A DNA stretch of 64,000 nucleotides from Selaginella moellendorffii (lineage: Eukaryota; Streptophyta; Lycopodiopsida; Selaginellales; Selaginellaceae): contig NW_003314328.1 of assembly GCF_000143415.4 (NCBI RefSeq), forward strand, positions 647,889 to 711,888. The letters run 5' to 3'. The notes under the pieces were generated by a model. It saw only the letters and a list, made by a program, of their open reading frames with translations. It made no database searches and was not told where the DNA came from. Shown one piece after another: positions 59,601 to 64,000 of this stretch (position 1 is the first letter of the stretch; each line of letters begins with the position of its first letter). The translations under genes and the position numbers were made by a program.

Positions 59601-62600
59601 AGGACATTCACGAGAACGTGGAAGAGGAGCAAAGCAAAGTCGAGGTGCAGCATGAAGTTTCCGAACGCGAGGTCGAGCTCGCTGTCCCAGTAGAAGAACT
59701 CCCACAGTCGGGGAACAAAGAAGTCCAGGAGCCACAGCATGTGCTTGAGGCCGTTCCCGAGACAGAGGCCGTGCCTGACGCTGCTGAAGAGGCGGCCAAG
59801 GAGGTGCAACCGGCCGAGCCAGTTGTAGCTCAAGTACCAACCGCGACAGTGGATGACGTCTTACCCGCACACGAGGAAATCAAGGAGGAAGAGAGCATAG
59901 AGCCGGCCAAGGTGGCTGTGGAAGACCACGTGGAGAATGTCGAGCCCAGGGAGAGTGCTTCAGTCGCGATCCTGCAAGAGGGAGAAAAGTTGGCAGTGCC
60001 AGAGATGGAGAGTGGTGCACCGGATTCCATGCATGCAACAGATGCCACAGTGGACGACACACAGCGAGCACCTCCTGCCAGTGACGACATTCACGAGAAC
60101 GTGGAGGAGGAGCAAAGCAAAGTCGAGGTGCAGCATGAAGTTTCCGAACGCGAGGTCGTGCTTGCTGTCCCAGTAGAAAAACTCCCACAGTCGGGGAACA
60201 AAGAAGTCCAGGAGCCACAGAATGTGCTTGAGGCCGTTTTCGAGACAGAGGCCGTGCCTGAGGCTTCTGAAGAGGCTGCCAAAGAGGTGCAACCAGCCGA
60301 GCCAGTCGTAGCTCAAGTACCAACCGCCACAGTGGATGACATCTTACCCACACACGAAGAAATCAAGGAGGAAGAGAGCATAGAGCCGGCCAAGGTGGCT
60401 CTGGATGACAAGGTACAGAAGGTCGAGCCCCGGGAGAGTGCTTCAGTCGCGATCCTGGACGAGGGAGAAAAGTTGGCGGTGCCAGAGATTGACAGTGCTG
60501 CACCGGATTCCATGCATGCAACAGATGCCACCCTGGTGGACACACAGCGAGCATCTTCTGCCAGTGAAGACATTCACGAGAATGTGGAAGAGGAGCAAAC
60601 CAACGTCGCAGTGCTACATGAAGTTTCCCAACGCGAGGTTGAGATTGCCATACCAGTAGAGGGACGCCCGCAGCTCGTGAACGAAGCCGTCCAGGAGCCA
60701 CAGCCTGTGCCTGAGGCCGTTCCCGAGCATGAGGACGTGCCTGAAGCTGCCGAAGAGGCTGCCATGGAGGTGGAACCGGCGGAGCCAGTCGTAGCTCAAG
60801 TACCAACTGCCACAGTGGATGACATCTTACCCGCACACGAGGAAATCAAGGAGGAAGAGAGCATAGAGCCGGCCAAGGTGGCTGTGGATGACCACGTGGA
60901 TAATGTCAAGCCCAGGGAGAGTGCTTCAGTCGCGATCCTGGACGAGGGAGAAAAGTTGGCGGTCCCAGAGATCGAGAGTGCTGCACCGGATTCCATGCAT
61001 GCAACAGATGCCACCCTGGAGGACACACAGCGAGCATCTTCTGCCAGTGAAGACATTCACGAGAATGTGGAAGAGGAGCAAACCAACGTCGCAGTGGAAC
61101 ATGAAGTTTCCGAACGCGAGGTTGAGATTGCCATACTAGTAGAGGGACTCCCGCAGTTGGTGAACGAAGCCGTGCAGGAGCCACAGCCTGTGCCTGAGGC
61201 CGTTCCCGAGCATGAGGCGGAGCCTGAAGCTGCCGAAGAGGCTGCCATGGAGGTTGAACCGGCGGAGCCAGTCGTAGCTCAAGAACCAACTGCCACAGTG
61301 GATGACGTCTTACCCACACACGAGGAAATCAATGAGGAAGAGAGCATAGAGCCGGCCAAGGTGGCTGTGGATGACCACGTGGAGAATGTCAAGCCCAGGG
61401 AGAGTGCTTCAGTCGCGATCCTGGACGAGGGAGAAAAGTTGGCGGTGCCAGAGATTGAGAGTGCTGCACCGGATTCCATGCATGCAACAGATGCCACCCT
61501 GGAGGACACACAGCGAGCATCTTCTGCCAGTGAAGACATTCACGAGAATGTGGAAGAGGAGCAAACCAACGTCGCAGTGCCACATGAAGTTTCCGAACGC
61601 GAGGTTGAGATTGCCATACCAGTAGAGGGACTCCCGCAGTTGGTGAACGAAGCCGTGCAGGAGCCACAGCCTGTGCCTGAGGCCGTTCCCGAGCATGAGG
61701 CCGTGCCTGAAGCTGCCAAAGAGGCTGCCATGGAGGTGGAACCGGCGGAGCCAGTCGTAGCTCAAGTACCAACTGCCACAGTGGATGACATCTTACCCAC
61801 ACACGAGGAAATCAATGAGGAAGAGAGCATAGAGCCGGCCAAGGTGGCTGTGGATGTCCACGTGGAGAATGTCAAGCCCAGGGAGAGTGCTTCAGTCGCG
61901 ATCCTGGACGAGGGAGAAAAGTTGGCGGTGCCAGAGATTGACAGTGCTGCACCGGATTCCATGCATGCAACAGATGCCACCCTGGAGGACACACAGCGAG
62001 CATCTTCTGCCAGTGAAGACATTCACGAGAATGTGGAAGAGGAGCAAACCAACGTCGCAGTGCAACATGAAGTTTCCCAACGCGAGGTTGAGATTGCCAT
62101 ACCAGTAGAGGGAAGCCCGCAGCTCGTGAACGAAGCCGTCCAGGAGCCACAGCCTGTGCCTGAGGCCGTTCCCGAGCATGAGGCCGTGCCTGAAGCTGCC
62201 GAAGAGGCTGCCATGGAGGTGGAACCGGCGGAGCCAGTCGTAGCTCAAGTACCAACTGCCACAGTGGATGACGTCTTACCCACACACGAGGAAATCAATG
62301 AGGAAGAGAGCATAGAGCCGGCCAAGGTGGCTGTGGATGACCACGTGGAGAATGTCAAGCCCAGGGAGAGTGCTTCAGTCGCGATCCTGGACGAGGGAGA
62401 AAAGTTGGCGGTGCCAGAGATTGAGAGTGCTGCACCGGATTCCATGCATGCGACAGATGCCACCTTGGAGGACACACAGCGAGCATCTTCTGCCAGTGAA
62501 GACATTCACGAGAATGTGGAAGAGGAGCAAACCAACGTCGCAGTGCCACATGAAGTTTCCGAACGCGAGGTTGAGATTCCCGTCCCAGTAGAAGTACTCC

Positions 62601-64000
62601 TGCAGTCAGGGAACGAAGAAGTCCAGGAGCCACAGCATGCGCTTGGGACCGTTCCCGAGCCAGAGGCCGTGCCTGAGGCTTCTGAAGAGGCTGCCAACGA
62701 GGTGGAGTCGGCCGAGCCACTCGTAGCTCAAGAACCAACCGCCACAGTGGATGACATCTTACCCGCACACGAGGAAATCAAGGAGAAAGAGAGCATAGAG
62801 CCGGCCAAGGTGGCTCTGGATGACCACGTGGAGAATGTCGAGTCCAGGGAGAGTGCTTCAGTCGCGATCCTGGACGAGGGAGAAAAGTTGGCGGTGCCAG
62901 AGATTGACAGTGCTGCACCGGATTCCATGCATGCAACAGATGCCACCCTGGAGGACACACAGCGAGCATCTTCTGCCAGTGAAGACGTTCACGAGAACGT
63001 GGAAGAGGAGCAAGCGAACGTCGCGGTGCCACATCAAGTTTCCGAACGAGAGCTTGAGATTGCCGTCCCAGTAGAAGGACTCCCACAGTTGGTGAACGAA
63101 GAAGTCCAGCAGCCACAGCCTGTGCTTGAGGCCGTTCCCGAGACAGAGGCCGTGCCTGAGGCTTCTGAAGAGGCTGCCAAAGAGGTGCAACCAGCCGAGC
63201 CACTTGTAGCTCAAGTACCAACCGCGAAAGTGGATGACATCTTACCCACACACGAGGAAATCAAGGAGGAAGAGAGCATAGAGCCGGCCAAGGTGGCTGT
63301 GGATGACCACGTGGAGAATGTCGAGCCCAGGGAGAGTGCTTCAGTCGCGATCCTGCAGGAGGGAGAAAAGTTGGCGGTGCCAGAGATTGAGAGTGCTGCA
63401 CCGGATTCCATGCATGCGACAGATGCCACCCTGGAGGACACACAGCGAGCATCTTCTGCCAGTGAAGACATTGACGAGAACGTGGAAGAGGAGCAAACCA
63501 ACGTTGACGTGCCACATCCAGTATCCGAACGCGAGCTTGAGATTCCCATTCCAGTAGAAGGACTCCCGCAGTTGGGGAACATAGAAGTCCAGGAGCCAGA
63601 GCATGCGCTAGAGGCCGTTCTCGAGCTAGGGGCCGTGCCTGAGGCTTCTGAAGAGGCTCCCAAGGAGGTGGAACCGGCCGAGCCAGTCGTAGCTCAAGTA
63701 CCAACTGCCACAGTCGATGATGTCTTACCTGGACACGAGGAAATCAAGGAGGAAGAGAGCATAGAGCCGGCCAAGGTGGCTCTGGATGACCAGGTGGAGA
63801 ATGTCGAGCCCAGGGAGAGTGCTTCAGTCGCGATCCTGGATGAGGGAGAAAAGTTGGCGGTGCCAGAGATCGAGAGTGCTGCACCGGATTCCATGCATGC
63901 GACAGATGCCACCCTGGAGGACACACAGCGAGCATCTTCTGCCAGTGAAGACATTGACGAGAACGTGGAAGAGGAGCAAACCAACGTTGACGTGCCACAT
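44496..64000 (+). CDS. Giant acidic repeat protein, N-terminally acylated type, 3' end outside window
   Basis: Three exons lie in the window: 44496-44639, 44782-45675 and 45725 onward. Exon 3 stays open to 64000 (18,276 nt). I translated 45725 to about 49.7 kb without a stop. Beyond that, openness is inferred from unit periods all divisible by three and from sampled units. At least 6,438 residues lie in the window. The protein starts MGKCSSK: Gly2 plus Ser6 fit N-myristoylation and Cys4 fits palmitoylation, so membrane anchoring is inferred. Then follow nine Asn, a Ser/Pro/Lys-rich basic region (residues about 50-340) containing ELPDFPTLDAQGNVPPEEHP and RRGFVLEDWELVSK, and a mixed charged region. 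From about 47 kb the protein consists of 161-residue acidic repeats. I do not recognise the family. A scaffold, entropic spacer or Ca/cation-binding role is speculation. Confidence 0.8.
44592..44618 (+). repeat. (AAC)9 microsatellite encoding nine Asn
   Basis: Nine uninterrupted AAC codons lie in exon 1 of the giant gene, just after the N-terminal acylation-like sequence. Length variation here would stay in frame. Confidence 0.9.
47200..64000 (+). repeat. Coding tandem array, 483-bp unit (161 aa)
   Basis: The recurring DIH[ED]N codons give anchors at 49017, 49500, 49983 and so on to 63954. There are 31 consecutive intervals, of which 29 are exactly 483 bp and two are 465 bp (57228-57693 and 58659-59124), where six codons are lost. 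Four or five diverged units precede it (about 46.7-49.0 kb). A typical unit reads VDDVLPAHEEIKEEESIEPA, then AKVAVDD, SVAILQEGEKLAVPEIES, DSMHATDAT, DTQRA, SEDIH, EVSEREVE and EAVPE repeats, ending AEPVVAQVPT. In one hand-counted unit (from about 49.26 kb) there are 35 Glu and 10 Asp against 9 Lys/Arg, with no Cys, Trp, Tyr or Phe. Three sub-types occupy different stretches. The array continues past the window end. Confidence 0.93.

Noticed and set aside
49017-63954. Satellite DNA or CRISPR-like array
   Set aside because: Units are 483 bp without spacers, keep a single open frame and continue a spliced gene. This is a plant nuclear locus.
47248-63998. Dozens of minus-strand open frames of 63-157 codons (Ser/Ala-rich and Pro/Leu/Arg-rich) and 84-codon plus-strand frames across the array
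   Set aside because: They recur with the 483-bp period and are shadows of the plus-strand acidic repeat. Because the unit is divisible by three, every frame repeats. Compositions are the mirror of Glu/Val/Pro-rich codons.

Overview
The window is nuclear DNA from a land plant. It carries plant-specific families: callose synthase, plastid-type pyruvate dehydrogenase E1 beta with transit-peptide-like first exons, PPR genes, plant-type PEP carboxylase, DUF1218, MATE and F-box genes. Introns are very short (mostly about 45-95 nt) and gene spacing is compact, with many PPR remnants. This pattern fits a lycophyte of the Selaginella type. That assignment is inferred from gene structure and content, not from a database match.

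Layout. 0-5 kb: a frameshifted trypsin-like peptidase, a Gln-rich coiled-coil gene and decayed PPR sequence. 5.1-7.9 kb: a DUF1218 membrane protein tail-to-tail with a nine-exon EF-hand gene. 8.6-16.5 kb: a complete callose synthase, divergent from the EF-hand gene. 17.2-17.6 kb: a small, probably plastid, DnaJ-type zinc-finger protein. 17.75-18.55 kb: a scrambled patch made of pieces of the neighbouring PDH-E1beta and callose synthase genes. 18.8-32 kb: a duplicated block with two PDH-E1beta genes of identical coding length at its ends. Between them lie PPR pseudogenes, two AT-rich islands and a tandem pair of Fic-domain genes. 32.2-36.3 kb: an F-box gene and a MATE transporter. 37.85 kb: a tRNA-Cys(GCA)-like gene. 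38.0-41.5 kb: a plant-type PEP carboxylase ending 28 bp from a convergent F-box gene. 44.5 kb to the window end: one giant gene.

Two features stand out. First, the gene starting at 44496 has a single exon that stays open from 45725 to the end of the window (18,276 nt, 6,092 codons). At least 6,438 residues of the protein are inside the window and its end is not reached. It begins with a myristoylation/palmitoylation-like MGKCSSK sequence. From about 47 kb it is an array of extremely acidic 161-residue (483-bp) repeats with a diverged 5' edge and a homogenised core of at least 31 units. Second, the Fic gene at 23907-25942 has, between its first exon and the canonical HPFRDGNGR exon, four tandem copies of a two-exon module (about 210-235 bp including introns). 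Every exon in the array is a multiple of three and every junction is phase 2, so units can be gained, lost or skipped without breaking the frame. The adjacent Fic-like gene has Arg in place of the catalytic His.

Most genes here look like independent housekeeping or signalling loci; no operon-like pathway links them. The common theme is local duplication: PDH-E1beta/PPR segmental copies, exon-pair amplification in the Fic gene, scrambled gene fragments, and unequal-exchange expansion of the giant repeat gene. Coordinates of multi-exon genes are outer limits from start to stop codon. Exon boundaries given in the text were worked out by eye from GT(GC)/AG sites and frame continuity.
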